Source of the DNA: Planctomycetota bacterium
GTDB taxonomy: Bacteria; Planctomycetota; B15-G4
Direction of reading: 5' to 3'
DNA length: 37,150 nt
NCBI GenBank assembly: GCA_029259695.1
Contig: JAJDEQ010000179.1
Coordinates: 1 to 37,150, forward strand
The translations under genes were made by a program, and so were the position numbers. This document shows, piece by piece, positions 26,291-35,317 of this stretch (position 1 is the stretch's first letter; every line of letters starts with the position of its first letter). Under the pieces are notes generated by a model, which searched no databases, was not told the DNA's origin, and was given only the letters and a program-made list of their open reading frames with translations.

Positions 26291-27448
26291 ATGATTGACA
26301 CCCTCCGTATTCTCCACGTCGACACCGAGCACGCCTGGCGCGGCGGTGAGCAGCAGGCGCTCTGGCTCGCCCAGGGCCTGGCCGCCAGGGGCCAGCACAA
26401 CGTGGTCGCCTGCCAGCCCGGCTCGCCCCTGGCGATCCGCGCCCGCTCGGCCGGCCTGGCTGTCCTGCCCGTGACCATGCGGGGCGAGGCCGACCTGCGA
26501 GCCGTGGCCACCTTGCGGGACTACGCCCGCAGGCACCGGATCGACGTGATGCACGCCCACACGCCTCACGCCCACACCCTGGTGGCCCTGGCCGGCCGGG
26601 GCGGGGTCGCCGCCCGTGTCGTCACCCGGCGCGTGGACTTCACCCCCCGCCGGGGCTTGGCCAGCCTGAAGTACCGCGCCGGCTTCGACCGGATCGTGGC
26701 CGTCTCTCACGCGGTCAAGTCCGCCCTTGTGCACAGCGGCGTGGACCCCCGCCGGGTCACCGTGGTGCCGAGCGGAATCGACGTCGAGCAGGGCTGGATC
26801 GACAGCGCCTCGGCCTCCTTCTCCCTGCGCGACCCGGACGTGGACGCCCTGCGCGCCGAGCTGGGCCTGACGGGTCACCGCGGCCCGATCGTCGGCTGCA
26901 TCGCGGCCCTCGATCCGCACAAGGGCATCGACCAGCTGATCGAGGCCACGCCGCATTTGATGCGTCGCGTGCCGGACCTGCGCGTGGTGGTGCTGGGCGA
27001 AGGTCCGGAGCGCCACATGCTCGAGCACCGCATCAACCGTCTCGGCCTGCACGAGGTCGTGCTGCTGCCCGGCTTCTCGACGCGCACCAACGCGTTCCTG
27101 CGCATGGCGCGCGTGTACGTGGTCCCGAGCGCCCAGGAGGGTCTCAACACCTCGTTGGCGGAAGCCATGGCAGCCGAATGCCCCGTGGTCGCCACCGCGG
27201 TGGGCGGAATCCCCGAACTGGTCCACGATGGGGTCACCGGTGTGCTGGTGCCCCCGGGCGACCCCCGCAGCCTGGCCGGCAGCGTGGCCGACCTGCTCTC
27301 CGACACGGACCGCGGCCGGCGCCTCGGCGCCGCGGCGCGCAACCACGTCACCCAGAACTTCTCCCTCGAAGGCACCATCGAGGGCAACCTCTCGGTCTAC
27401 CGCGAACTCGTGGACGCAGGACGAGAGCTGAGTGCCTTGAGCGCATGA
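26291..27448 (+). CDS. GT-B (family 4-like) glycosyltransferase
   Basis: 385 residues. The N-terminal domain begins ILHVDTEHAWRGGEQQ and has DVMHAHTPHAH. The C-terminal domain has VGCIAALDPHKGIDQLIEA, VVVLGEGPER and the canonical E-x7-E motif in PSAQEGLNTSLAEAMA, then GIPELVHDGVTGVLVPPGD. A retaining glycosyltransferase of the WaaG/PimB type by motifs. Its stop overlaps the ATG of the exported 923-residue protein (ATGA), implying coupled translation. Confidence 0.88.
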   Translation: MIDTLRILHVDTEHAWRGGEQQALWLAQGLAARGQHNVVACQPGSPLAIRARSAGLAVLPVTMRGEADLRAVATLRDYARRHRIDVMHAHTPHAHTLVALAGRGGVAARVVTRRVDFTPRRGLASLKYRAGFDRIVAVSHAVKSALVHSGVDPRRVTVVPSGIDVEQGWIDSASASFSLRDPDVDALRAELGLTGHRGPIVGCIAALDPHKGIDQLIEATPHLMRRVPDLRVVVLGEGPERHMLEHRINRLGLHEVVLLPGFSTRTNAFLRMARVYVVPSAQEGLNTSLAEAMAAECPVVATAVGGIPELVHDGVTGVLVPPGDPRSLAGSVADLLSDTDRGRRLGAAARNHVTQNFSLEGTIEGNLSVYRELVDAGRELSALSA

Positions 27449-30216
27449 CCGAGCGCGCTCCGAGGCCGGCCGCTTCACCTCGGGTGAGAGGCTCGCGCCG
27501 CGGAGCGATGAGTGCGACGACGCCCCTGTTCCGCGCGCGTGTGCTCGCGCGCCTGTTCCAGGGCAGGCACCGCGTTGGCTCGCACAGCGTGGGCTGGCTC
27601 TGGCCCGCCCTGCTCCTGACCGGTCTGCTCACCGGCGACGCGGTTGCCCAGGACGAGGGCCGGCTCGGGGGCCGGGACGGCGAGCGCCCGAGGGCTCCCT
27701 GGGGTACGCCCGACGACATCCTGAGCGGCGGCCCCGATGGCGCAACGAAGCCCGCCGAGCCGCCCGAGATCACCAGTGCCCGCATCGCCTGGGAAGACAA
27801 GGCCACCGATGCCGAAGCCCTCGCCCACCTGATCGAGACCTTCCTCGAGCACGACCGCGAAGACGAAGCCCTGCAATGGGCCGTGCACTTCGCGCGCGAG
27901 GGCGGCGACGTGCAGACCTCTCGCTACTGGATCGAGCAGCTCGATCCCCTGATCGCCGAGAGCGACGAGTTGTTGTCAAAGACCGCCATGCGCTGGCTGG
28001 AGCTGGCCGACCGCTGCGCCGCCGCCAACCTGCCCCTCAACGCCATGTCGCTGCTGGACGGCGCCGAGCGACTGGGCGCCAGCGACGTCGCCAGTCGCGA
28101 CGTCCCCGCCGCACTCGCCACCGCCATCGCCGAGCGCCGCGACGAGTTGCTCGGTACCGCGAAGTCGTTGCGGCGCCTCGCCCGTTACGGCGCCGTCCCC
28201 ACGAAATCCCCCGAACGCCCGGCCGACATCAGTTCCGCTGACGACAACGAGCCCTCGAGCCGCACCTCATCCCGCCGGCGCCGCACCCCCAGCCCCGCCC
28301 GCTCCCGCCAGTACACCGTGCGCACGGATCTCGGCACCGACGTGGCCCGGCAGGCCCTGGCCGTGCTGGACCACACCCACGCCCATTGCGTCGACGTCTT
28401 CGACGACGCGCGCACCAAGAAGAACGTGGAGGTCGAGATCCTCACCCGCTTCTCGACCTTCGCCCTACGGCGCCAGGCCGCCGAGCCGGCCGTGCCCCCC
28501 TGGACCCTCGCCTGGCACGACGTGGAGCAGCACCGCATCGTCGCCCTCGACCCGCGCGTCATGGGCGAACCGTTCGACAACCTGTGGGGCCTGCTCGCGC
28601 GCGAAGCGAGCCGCCCGTTCCTGCGCACGCTCGCCGTGCCCGCGCCGCCCTGGCTCGAGGAAGGCCTGGCGATCGACTTCGAAGGAGTGCGCCTGCGCGC
28701 CGACGGCACGGTGGACGTCACCCAGCCGCCCTGGCAGCGGCTGGACTCGGTGCTGCTCTCGGCCAAGGGCCGGGGCACGCGCCGCGCGTCACTCGAAGAG
28801 CTGCTCGAGCTGCGCACGATCGAGCCCCACGCGCAGCTCTGGTCGTGGGCGCTCGTCGCCTATCTGCGCGAGGCCCGCGCAGACGACGGCACACCGCTGT
28901 GGGCCGACCGCTTCGAACGCCTGCTCGACGACTACCGCCACGACACCGAGTTCGACATCTACGAAGAGGTGTTCGATCGCTTCAACCGCGAGCTGCCCGA
29001 GGCGGAGAAGGTATTCCGCCTGCGCATCGTGATCGAGGACGAGCCGCGGGACGGCGTGACCAACATCATCCAGCTCGAGGACAAGTGGCTCGACTGGCTC
29101 GCACACCAGTCGGCCGTCAAGGCCGGCAAGCCCGCAGCCGTGGACCACGAACTCGAACGCATCGCGCGCATCGCCGAGCAGGGTGACGTCGAGGTAGCGG
29201 CCCGACGGCTGGGGCGCGTGCTACGCGGCTCACCGTTCCTGCCCGAAGCGCACGGACTGATGATCGACATCGAAGAGCAGGCGCGGGAACAGGACGCCGC
29301 CGTCCTCGCCGCGCGCAACTACGCCGCCGTCACCGCCCTGCCCGGCATGTCCATGCCGTCGCGCGTCGCCAAGCCCTCGCTCGACGAACAACGTCGCGAA
29401 GAGGCGCGCTTCACCCGGCTCCAGGGCCTCGACTCACGCCTGGCTTCCGACCTGCGCGCGGCCGACGACGCCCTGCGCGACGACCTCGTGCGTCTCGCCC
29501 AGGCCTATCGTTCCCGCGGCCTGCCCCTCGCCGCCCTGCGCCTGCTCGATCACGTGCTCGCCGCCGCGCCCCTCGACGCCGGCTTCCGCGCCCTGCGCGA
29601 CGGGATCGCCGCTGACATCGAGGACGACGAGATCGTCGTGGCCAAGCGCCTGCCCATCGCGACCGAAGCGTCCGTGTTCCACGGCGACCGTTCCCTCTGG
29701 GTGCCGACCGGCGAGGTGCTGCAGGTGCGCTGCCACGACCGCGTGCAACCCACCGAACTGCGCGGCCTGCGTCACGTGCTGCCGCCCTACGAAGTGGAGC
29801 TGGCGTTCTCGTTCGAACGCGCGGAGAGCGGCCACGACTACGACGACGGCAGCAACTTCGCGGGCGTCACCTTCGGCGCACCCAGCGCCGAGCAGCCGGG
29901 ACAGTGGGCGATCCTGTTGTCCCCCGTGGGTCGCATCGAGCTGGCCAACCAGGGCAACCTCGAATGGCCCAGCGAACAGATCGGCCGCACCACGCCCACC
30001 AGCATGCGCCTCGTGCTGCGCGTGGGCACCGACGACTACGAGATCGTCGCCAACGGTGCATCCCTCGGCCGCCGCCCGCTCGGCACACGTGAGCCCGCCG
30101 GCTGGTTGGGCCTGTTCGTGCGCCACGCCGACGTGACCTTCACCGACTTCGTGGTCAGCCGCCGCTACGGCAACACCGAACCGCCGCGACCCTGGTGGGC
30201 ACGCTGGGAGCGGTAG
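27445..30216 (+). CDS. Exported pseudo-peptidase-like protein with TPR-like and LamG-like regions
   Basis: 923 residues. A long basic leader and hydrophobic stretch (WLWPALLLTGLLTGDAVAQ) indicate export. The segment from about residue 320 resembles peptidase-MA-like (DUF1570-type) domains. LLAREASRPFL aligns with the zinc HExxH helix but reads R386-E-A-S-R390, while the third-ligand region WLEEGLA (403-409) is kept. The protein therefore looks catalytically dead as a zinc protease. Helical, possibly TPR-like, repeats follow (residues about 550-720). The last 150 residues (VELAFSFERAESGHDYDD to FTDFVVSRR) resemble a concanavalin/LamG-like sandwich. ATG at 27445 overlaps the preceding stop; ATG at 27508 is an alternative. 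Function unknown. Confidence 0.7.
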   Translation: MTERAPRPAASPRVRGSRRGAMSATTPLFRARVLARLFQGRHRVGSHSVGWLWPALLLTGLLTGDAVAQDEGRLGGRDGERPRAPWGTPDDILSGGPDGATKPAEPPEITSARIAWEDKATDAEALAHLIETFLEHDREDEALQWAVHFAREGGDVQTSRYWIEQLDPLIAESDELLSKTAMRWLELADRCAAANLPLNAMSLLDGAERLGASDVASRDVPAALATAIAERRDELLGTAKSLRRLARYGAVPTKSPERPADISSADDNEPSSRTSSRRRRTPSPARSRQYTVRTDLGTDVARQALAVLDHTHAHCVDVFDDARTKKNVEVEILTRFSTFALRRQAAEPAVPPWTLAWHDVEQHRIVALDPRVMGEPFDNLWGLLAREASRPFLRTLAVPAPPWLEEGLAIDFEGVRLRADGTVDVTQPPWQRLDSVLLSAKGRGTRRASLEELLELRTIEPHAQLWSWALVAYLREARADDGTPLWADRFERLLDDYRHDTEFDIYEEVFDRFNRELPEAEKVFRLRIVIEDEPRDGVTNIIQLEDKWLDWLAHQSAVKAGKPAAVDHELERIARIAEQGDVEVAARRLGRVLRGSPFLPEAHGLMIDIEEQAREQDAAVLAARNYAAVTALPGMSMPSRVAKPSLDEQRREEARFTRLQGLDSRLASDLRAADDALRDDLVRLAQAYRSRGLPLAALRLLDHVLAAAPLDAGFRALRDGIAADIEDDEIVVAKRLPIATEASVFHGDRSLWVPTGEVLQVRCHDRVQPTELRGLRHVLPPYEVELAFSFERAESGHDYDDGSNFAGVTFGAPSAEQPGQWAILLSPVGRIELANQGNLEWPSEQIGRTTPTSMRLVLRVGTDDYEIVANGASLGRRPLGTREPAGWLGLFVRHADVTFTDFVVSRRYGNTEPPRPWWARWER

Positions 30217-30372
30217 GCGCGAGGACGCCGTTCGCCCGAGCGTGATCGCCACCCCACGCGTGCGCCCCGGCCGCGGCCCCGCCCCCTTGCCACGCAGCCC
30301 CCGTCACCCCTATCCTTGCGCCCGTTCGGTCGTCACGACACGGCGTGCACTGCACACCACCGCGCGACCCGG

Positions 30373-30448
30373 GCGGGTGTAACTCAGTTGGTAGAGTGTC
30401 AGCTTCCCAAGCTGAATGTCGCCGGTTCGAGCCCGGTCACCCGCTCCA
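30373..30448 (+). tRNA. tRNA-Gly (CCC anticodon)
   Basis: 76 nt with encoded CCA. Acceptor GCGGGTG/CACCCGC, D arm ACTC/GAGT, anticodon stem TCAGC/GCTGA with loop TTCCCAA (anticodon CCC), T arm GCCGG/CCGGT with loop TTCGAGC. It is intact and presumably functional. Its 3' 45 nt recur downstream at 31406-31450. Confidence 0.95.
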
Positions 30449-30778
30449 GCGCGACCCGTCGCACGAGTCGCAGGTCCCCGCGGCAGGGACCGCGGCGGCG
30501 ATACACGCTCACCGATGTCCCAGAGAACCGTGTCCTCGAGGAGCAGCTCAGAGGCCGGCGACTTGACAGCTCCCAAGCTCGTCCCCGCTCTCGCCAAGTG
30601 GCCCCGCCGAGGGCATGTCCGTCCCGGGGCGATTGACATACAGCGAGGCTTGTGTCCGCTCCACGACGGGCAGGTGAGTTGATCCTTGCGCAGGGGGACG
30701 GATGGGGTCCATCCCGCCGGTCATGGGCCGGCAGTACCTCTCTTGCCGTCGCGCGTGGAGCGTGCCTGGACAGCACAC
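30449..30778. other. Intergenic region after tRNA-Gly
   Basis: 330 bp between the tRNA and the end of the TMEM14-like gene. No convincing coding sequence. GGTCCC and GGGACC near the tRNA can form a 6-bp stem that may help end the tRNA transcript. No integrase remnant was recognised. Confidence 0.55.
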
Positions 30779-31171
30779 CTAGCCGCCAGTTGCATCACCT
30801 GGAACCGTTTCGCGCCCCACGACAAGCGTGCGCAACAGATATGCGCCGACCCCGACGCTCGCGAGCAGCATCGAGGTGATCAGCACCCCCGCCACGAGCT
30901 TGTCCTCGTTGCCGCCCGCGTAGGTCTGCCAGGTGACGACCGAGCGCCATGTGAAGACCGCCGACAGCATGGCGGCGAGCCCCAGCGCGACGGGAACGAC
31001 CCGACGCCAACGCCTCACCGCCAGGACACCAAGCCCGATGTTGAGCAGCCCGAAGGTGCCGCCGGAGATGAGCGCGGTCTTGGCCTTCTCGGGGTTCGAC
31101 AGGTAGCCAAGCAGTCCGACGAGGATCAAGAAGGCGCCGTAGCCGGCGAGGACGCGTCCCGTGGTCTTCAT
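30779..31171 (-). CDS. Small four-helix membrane protein, TMEM14-like
   Basis: 130 residues with four hydrophobic segments (GYGAFLILVGLLGYL, TFGLLNIGLGVLAV, VPVALGLAAMLSAVF, VAGVLITSMLLASVGVGAYLL). The spacing and the Gly-rich helices with GYLSNPEKAKTALISGG resemble the TMEM14 family of small membrane proteins, whose bacterial role is unclear. ATG at 31171 was chosen since the upstream 55 residues of open frame are hydrophilic and unlike the family. This is the only gene between the tRNA-Gly and its 3'-end duplicate. Confidence 0.65.
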   Translation of the reverse strand: MKTTGRVLAGYGAFLILVGLLGYLSNPEKAKTALISGGTFGLLNIGLGVLAVRRWRRVVPVALGLAAMLSAVFTWRSVVTWQTYAGGNEDKLVAGVLITSMLLASVGVGAYLLRTLVVGRETVPGDATGG

Positions 31172-31405
31172 GAGGATCAGCTTCGTGGGTCTCGGATTCG
31201 GATCATCGGTATCGTGCGGCTGGCGCTCGGACGCCTGAATGGCGGGCGTGAAGAGGGTGTCGCGGAGCATGGGAGCATCCAAGTCCTTATCGAGCGGAGG
31301 GCCGATCTGGATTCGATCGACGCGGTGAGCAGCCACCGCTCAGGCGGTGAGGGCGCAGCCCGCTCTCGCGCACTGAGGCCCGCTGATACCCTCCCCTGAT
31401 TCCGT
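31172..31405. other. Region upstream of the TMEM14-like gene, up to the tRNA fragment
   Basis: 234 bp presumably carrying the minus-strand promoter of the TMEM14-like gene. The open frame that continues upstream of its chosen ATG crosses this region, but its translation is hydrophilic and unconvincing. I see no other element here. Confidence 0.5.
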
Positions 31406-31450
31406 TTCCCAAGCTGAATGTCGCCGGTTCGTGCCCGGTCACCCGCTCCA
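31406..31450 (+). repeat. Duplicate of the tRNA-Gly 3' end (att-like site)
   Basis: 44 of 45 bases match 30404-30448, from the anticodon loop through the terminal CCA, in direct orientation. Matching stops abruptly at both ends. The one difference changes the invariant T-loop A58 to T (31432). The fragment lacks the 5' half, so it is not a tRNA gene. Such 3'-end duplications are the usual scar of site-specific integration into tRNA genes. Confidence 0.85.
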
Positions 31451-31507
31451 TCTGGCTCACTCGCAGCTGGTCGCCTCGCCCCCGGGCCAACGTGCCGCCC
31501 GCCCCGC

Positions 31508-34500
31508 TCAGCGCCATTCCCCGCTCAACACGAACGCGCCCCAGGTCGAGGGCAGCGGTTCCCCGTGCTCCATCCGGTTGCTCGCCAGCATCGCGAGCTG
31601 CGCTGCCCGCAAGGCCTCGTACCGCCCCATGCCCTTCAGGAACAGGTTCTTGTAGAAGGCCTGCATCAGCTCCGCCGTCGACTCGTCCTTCACCGACCAC
31701 AGCGAGCTGATCACGGTCTTCGCACCCGCCACGCGGAACGCGCGCCGCAGGCCCATCAGGCCCTCGCCCGATTGCGGGCGACCGAGTCCCGTCTCGCAGG
31801 CGGACATGACGACCAGCTCGGCCCGCGAGAGGTCGAGCCAGCCGACCTCTTCGGCGGTCAGGTAACCGTCGTCGCCCTCCTCCTCCTGCCGGTTGGCGCC
31901 GGCGCAGACGAGGCCCGAGAGCAGACCCGGGTGCTTGCCGACGAGGGCGGCGGCCTCCTCGCTCATGCGCAGCTCGCGCATTCCGCGTTCGCTCAGCGCC
32001 GACTCCCACATGGAGGGCGTTCCCTCGGGCTGGAAGAAGCCGTGCGTCGCGAGGTGCAGCACCGCGTGCCGGGCGAGCTCGTGCTTGAGGCGCTCCTCGC
32101 TCGGCTCGCCGCCCTGCAGCAGCGTGCGTTCGCCCTCGCCACCGAAGGCGTCCGCGTGCATGTCCACGACGACCTGGGACTCGTACTCCGTCGCCGGCAG
32201 CCGACCCCAGTAGTCCGTGAAGCTGCCGCGCACCGACGGGCCCGCCTCGATCGAGGCATCCCCGGGCAGGACGGCGCCGCCCCGGGCCCACTCGTCCCGC
32301 GCGCGGAAGTCGACGCCACCGATCGCGAGCAGGGAGCCGTAGTCACCCCCTCGCTGCGCGCCGCGCCGCGCCAGCGAACTCACGTCCTGCAGGTACACGA
32401 TGCCGAGCTCCTCGATCAAGAAGCTCCCGTCCGCGAGCTCGACCGTCTCGAGCGGCAGGGTGCCCAGGAACGAGTCGGGGGAGACGAGCAGCAGCTCCAC
32501 CCCTTCGAGGTGTCCCGCCAGCGGTTCCCACAGGCGTCCACGCAGCTCAGCGGCGGCACGCGGCCCCTCGGGCGCGGTGAGCGAGACACCGCGCCGCGCG
32601 ACGAGCTCCTCGAGGAAGGCCCGCGTCGCCGCCTCGAGCTCGGCCGCCGGTCCCAGGTCGACGCGCACGAGCCCACGGTCGGTGCCCCCCTCGCCCGCCG
32701 GCCGCTCCGGCCGCACGATCCAGGCGACGACATGGTCCTCGCTCCAGGAGCCCGGACTCGCGAGCTGATCCCCGTTCCACGTCGCCGGCGTGTAGAGCGG
32801 CTGCGTGAGGACGTCCAGCAGGGCCGAGCCCGGCGGCAGGGCCGCGCGCAGCTCCGCGAGCGAGATGTCGTCCACGCCTCGGGAGCCCTCCAGCGTGCGC
32901 CCCAGCTCGAGCTCGAGTCGGTTGCGCTCGGTGCGCAGGCTCTCGAGGCGTCGCGCCTGTTCCGGCGAGGCCTCCTCCAGCAGCGCCCGCGAGAGCTGGG
33001 CCTGCCGGGCCCGAAGCTGCTCGACCAGTTCGCGCTGCCCTTCGTCGAGCTCGTGCGCGAGCTGCCCGCGGCTCGTGACGAGCGTCCGGGCGATCTGCCC
33101 CTTCCAGGCCGAGACACCCGCGTAGGCCTCGGCGAGGAGCTCCGGATCGTCGGAGGCGAAGAGATGGAGTCGCAGGTCCAGCTCCCCGCGCCGCGCCGCC
33201 AGGTAATGGAAGCTCTCGGCTTCCGTCAGCCCGCCGAGCGTGCGCAGCAGGTGCGCTCGACGACCGGGAGCCGACCGGAGCACCAGGTCGCGGGCCGCCT
33301 GCCGTTCACCCAGATCCGTGAGCAGCAGGGCGAGGTTGTTGAGGTTCCGCGCCGTGAAGACGTTGCCGTGCCCGAGGGCCTTCTCGTTGGCCGACAGCGC
33401 CCGCTCGAGGTAGGGGCGCGCCGCGCGGAGCTCGCCCTGCTCCCGGAGCAGGCTGCCCAGCTCGTTCAGGCTCCAGGCCGTGTCGTGATGCTCGGGTCCC
33501 AGGGTCCGCTCGAAGATCGCCAGGGTGCGCTCCTGGCAAGCGCGCGACGCGGCCAGATCGCCTTGCTCACGGTGCCAGGTGGCCAGCACCCTCAGACTGG
33601 CGCCGGTGTCGGGATGCTCGGGCCCCAGGACCGTCTCCCGGATGGCCAGCGCCCGTTCCAGGCAGCGACGCGCCGCGGCGACCTCGCCCAGCGCGGTGAG
33701 GATCTGTCCCAGGTTGGTCAGGCTCGAGGCCGTGAGCGGATGCTCCGGCCCCAGGGCCCGCTCCCGGATCGCCAGGGCGCGCTCGAGCGTGGACCGCGCC
33801 CGATCCAGCTCGCCCTGCGTCGCGAGCAGCATGCCCAGGGTGTTGAGGTGTCCGGCGGTGGCGGGATGCTCGGGCCCGGAGACGGCCTCCTCGATCGCGA
33901 ACGCGCGTTCGTAGAGCGCCCGCGCCTCGCTCAGCTCGCCCAGGTCCTTGAGTGCGCCCGCCAGGTTGCCCAGGGTCTGGGCGACGCTCGGATGCCCGGG
34001 TCCGAAGGCCTGCTCCCGGATGGCGAGCGACCGCTCGAAGTAGGGAACCGCCGCACGCAGCTCACCCTGCTCCAGGAGCACGCCGCCGACCGTGTTCAGG
34101 AGCCGGCCCGTGCTCGGATGCTCGGGCCCGAAGGCCGCTTCGCTGATGGCCAGCGCGCGCTCGAGGTGTCGTCGCGCCGCGCCGAGTTCGCCCAGATCGA
34201 GCAGCAGGAGCCCCAGGTTGGAGAGGCTCACGGCCGTCTTCGGATGGTCGGGGCCGAGGGCCTGCTCGTGCGCTTCCAGCGCGCGCTCGTAATAGGGCCG
34301 TGACGCGCTGAGCTTTCCCTGGGCCTTCAGCACGCCGGCCATGTTGTTCAGGCACGCGGCGGTCATCTCGTCGTCCGGGCCCAGCACGCCCTCGGTGATC
34401 GCGAGTGCCCGTTCATGAAAGGCCCGCGCCGCGCTCAGCTCGCCCAGGTCCTCAGACACGCGCCCCAGGTCCATGAGGCTCATGGCCGTCCACACATCCT

Positions 34501-35128
34501 CGGGCCCCCGGACGGCCTCGTAGATCGCCAGGGCGCCCTCGAAGGCGTCGCGCCCCTCGCGGCGGCGCGACTGTTCGTTCAGCGCCCGCCCGAGCAAGGT
34601 GAGCGTCCAGGCCAGGTCCTCGCTCTGGGGTCCATCGCGTTCCTCGATCACGGCCGCGTGACGCTGCAGGTCGCGGATCTCGACGGCGGCCCGCTCCGGC
34701 GGTGAGAGCTCCGCGGGCGGGCCGCGCCGGAGCACCAGTTCGAAGGCCCCCCGCCCACCTTGCAGCGCACAGGCCTGGACGATGTACGTCGCGCCGCGCT
34801 CGAGCGCCGGCGTGGTGAGCTGCGAGTGCGTGGAGAGCAGCCCGTCGTCGTCTTCCGCCAGCACGGCTCCCTGCCCGTCGCGCAGCACGAGATAGGCGTC
34901 GAAGTGCCGGGAGCTGAGCTCGAGCGTGTAGCGCCCGGCCTCCTCCACCTGGAGCGTGAAGGCCAGCCCCACGGTCGGCGCGCTCGTGGAGCTGGTGGCG
35001 AGGGTCGCGGTCTCGATGACGGGGGCGTCGTCGTCGATCGAGCCGCGCAGCGTCTGGTCGACGACGAGCCGCGGAGGAGCGTCCTGAAGCGCCGGCAGGA
35101 TCAGCGCGAGCAGCAAGAGTGGAGCCAT
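31508..35128 (-). CDS. Exported PPC-TPR-CHAT caspase-like protein
   Basis: 1206 residues. A signal peptide (MAPLLLLALILPALQDAPP) is followed by a PPC-like beta domain (about 35-130: AFTLQVEEAGRYTLEL...FDAYLVLRD). Then come about eleven 42-residue TPR units of the kinesin-light-chain type, most containing L/F-GPEHP and ERALAI. A helical linker with EQARRLESLRTERNRLELEL precedes a C-terminal CHAT domain with catalytic histidine H1029 (LHLATHGFF) and cysteine C1111 (VMSACETGLG). CHAT domains are caspase-family proteases; with a signal peptide this one would act outside the cytoplasm. ATG at 35128 starts the signal peptide; the frame continues upstream but is unconvincing. No CRISPR array is near, so it is unlike type III-E TPR-CHAT. 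Confidence 0.88.
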   Translation of the reverse strand: MAPLLLLALILPALQDAPPRLVVDQTLRGSIDDDAPVIETATLATSSTSAPTVGLAFTLQVEEAGRYTLELSSRHFDAYLVLRDGQGAVLAEDDDGLLSTHSQLTTPALERGATYIVQACALQGGRGAFELVLRRGPPAELSPPERAAVEIRDLQRHAAVIEERDGPQSEDLAWTLTLLGRALNEQSRRREGRDAFEGALAIYEAVRGPEDVWTAMSLMDLGRVSEDLGELSAARAFHERALAITEGVLGPDDEMTAACLNNMAGVLKAQGKLSASRPYYERALEAHEQALGPDHPKTAVSLSNLGLLLLDLGELGAARRHLERALAISEAAFGPEHPSTGRLLNTVGGVLLEQGELRAAVPYFERSLAIREQAFGPGHPSVAQTLGNLAGALKDLGELSEARALYERAFAIEEAVSGPEHPATAGHLNTLGMLLATQGELDRARSTLERALAIRERALGPEHPLTASSLTNLGQILTALGEVAAARRCLERALAIRETVLGPEHPDTGASLRVLATWHREQGDLAASRACQERTLAIFERTLGPEHHDTAWSLNELGSLLREQGELRAARPYLERALSANEKALGHGNVFTARNLNNLALLLTDLGERQAARDLVLRSAPGRRAHLLRTLGGLTEAESFHYLAARRGELDLRLHLFASDDPELLAEAYAGVSAWKGQIARTLVTSRGQLAHELDEGQRELVEQLRARQAQLSRALLEEASPEQARRLESLRTERNRLELELGRTLEGSRGVDDISLAELRAALPPGSALLDVLTQPLYTPATWNGDQLASPGSWSEDHVVAWIVRPERPAGEGGTDRGLVRVDLGPAAELEAATRAFLEELVARRGVSLTAPEGPRAAAELRGRLWEPLAGHLEGVELLLVSPDSFLGTLPLETVELADGSFLIEELGIVYLQDVSSLARRGAQRGGDYGSLLAIGGVDFRARDEWARGGAVLPGDASIEAGPSVRGSFTDYWGRLPATEYESQVVVDMHADAFGGEGERTLLQGGEPSEERLKHELARHAVLHLATHGFFQPEGTPSMWESALSERGMRELRMSEEAAALVGKHPGLLSGLVCAGANRQEEEGDDGYLTAEEVGWLDLSRAELVVMSACETGLGRPQSGEGLMGLRRAFRVAGAKTVISSLWSVKDESTAELMQAFYKNLFLKGMGRYEALRAAQLAMLASNRMEHGEPLPSTWGAFVLSGEWR

Positions 35129-35317
35129 CGTCAAGCGCAGGGTCCTCGGAGAGGCGGGGGCGAGGATAAGGGATTCCAGCTCGGCGAGTGGGACTCGAGG
35201 CCCGAGTCCGGAGTCGGGGGCGGGGCCGGCGAGCCCACGCGGTTGGCACTCCCAAGTCGCCGGCTTCGGCGATCCGGGCGAGGTCGCGGAGATCTCCTGG
35301 ACCTGCATGACGGAGGA

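Noticed and set aside
30345..30639. Small open frames overlapping tRNA-Gly on both strands
   Set aside because: Translations of the tRNA itself; well-known false genes.
31406..31450. Second tRNA-Gly gene
   Set aside because: Lacks the acceptor 5' strand, D arm and 5' half of the anticodon stem; only the 3' 45 nt are present and A58 is changed.
31418..34303. 961-residue plus-strand open frame opposite the CHAT gene
   Set aside because: Shadow of the TPR repeats; its repeats only mirror the 126-bp TPR periodicity. Its start lies in the tRNA fragment.
31508..35128. Type III-E CRISPR-associated TPR-CHAT (Craspase-like)
   Set aside because: No CRISPR array or Cas7-11 nearby; a signal peptide and PPC domain point to an exported protein.
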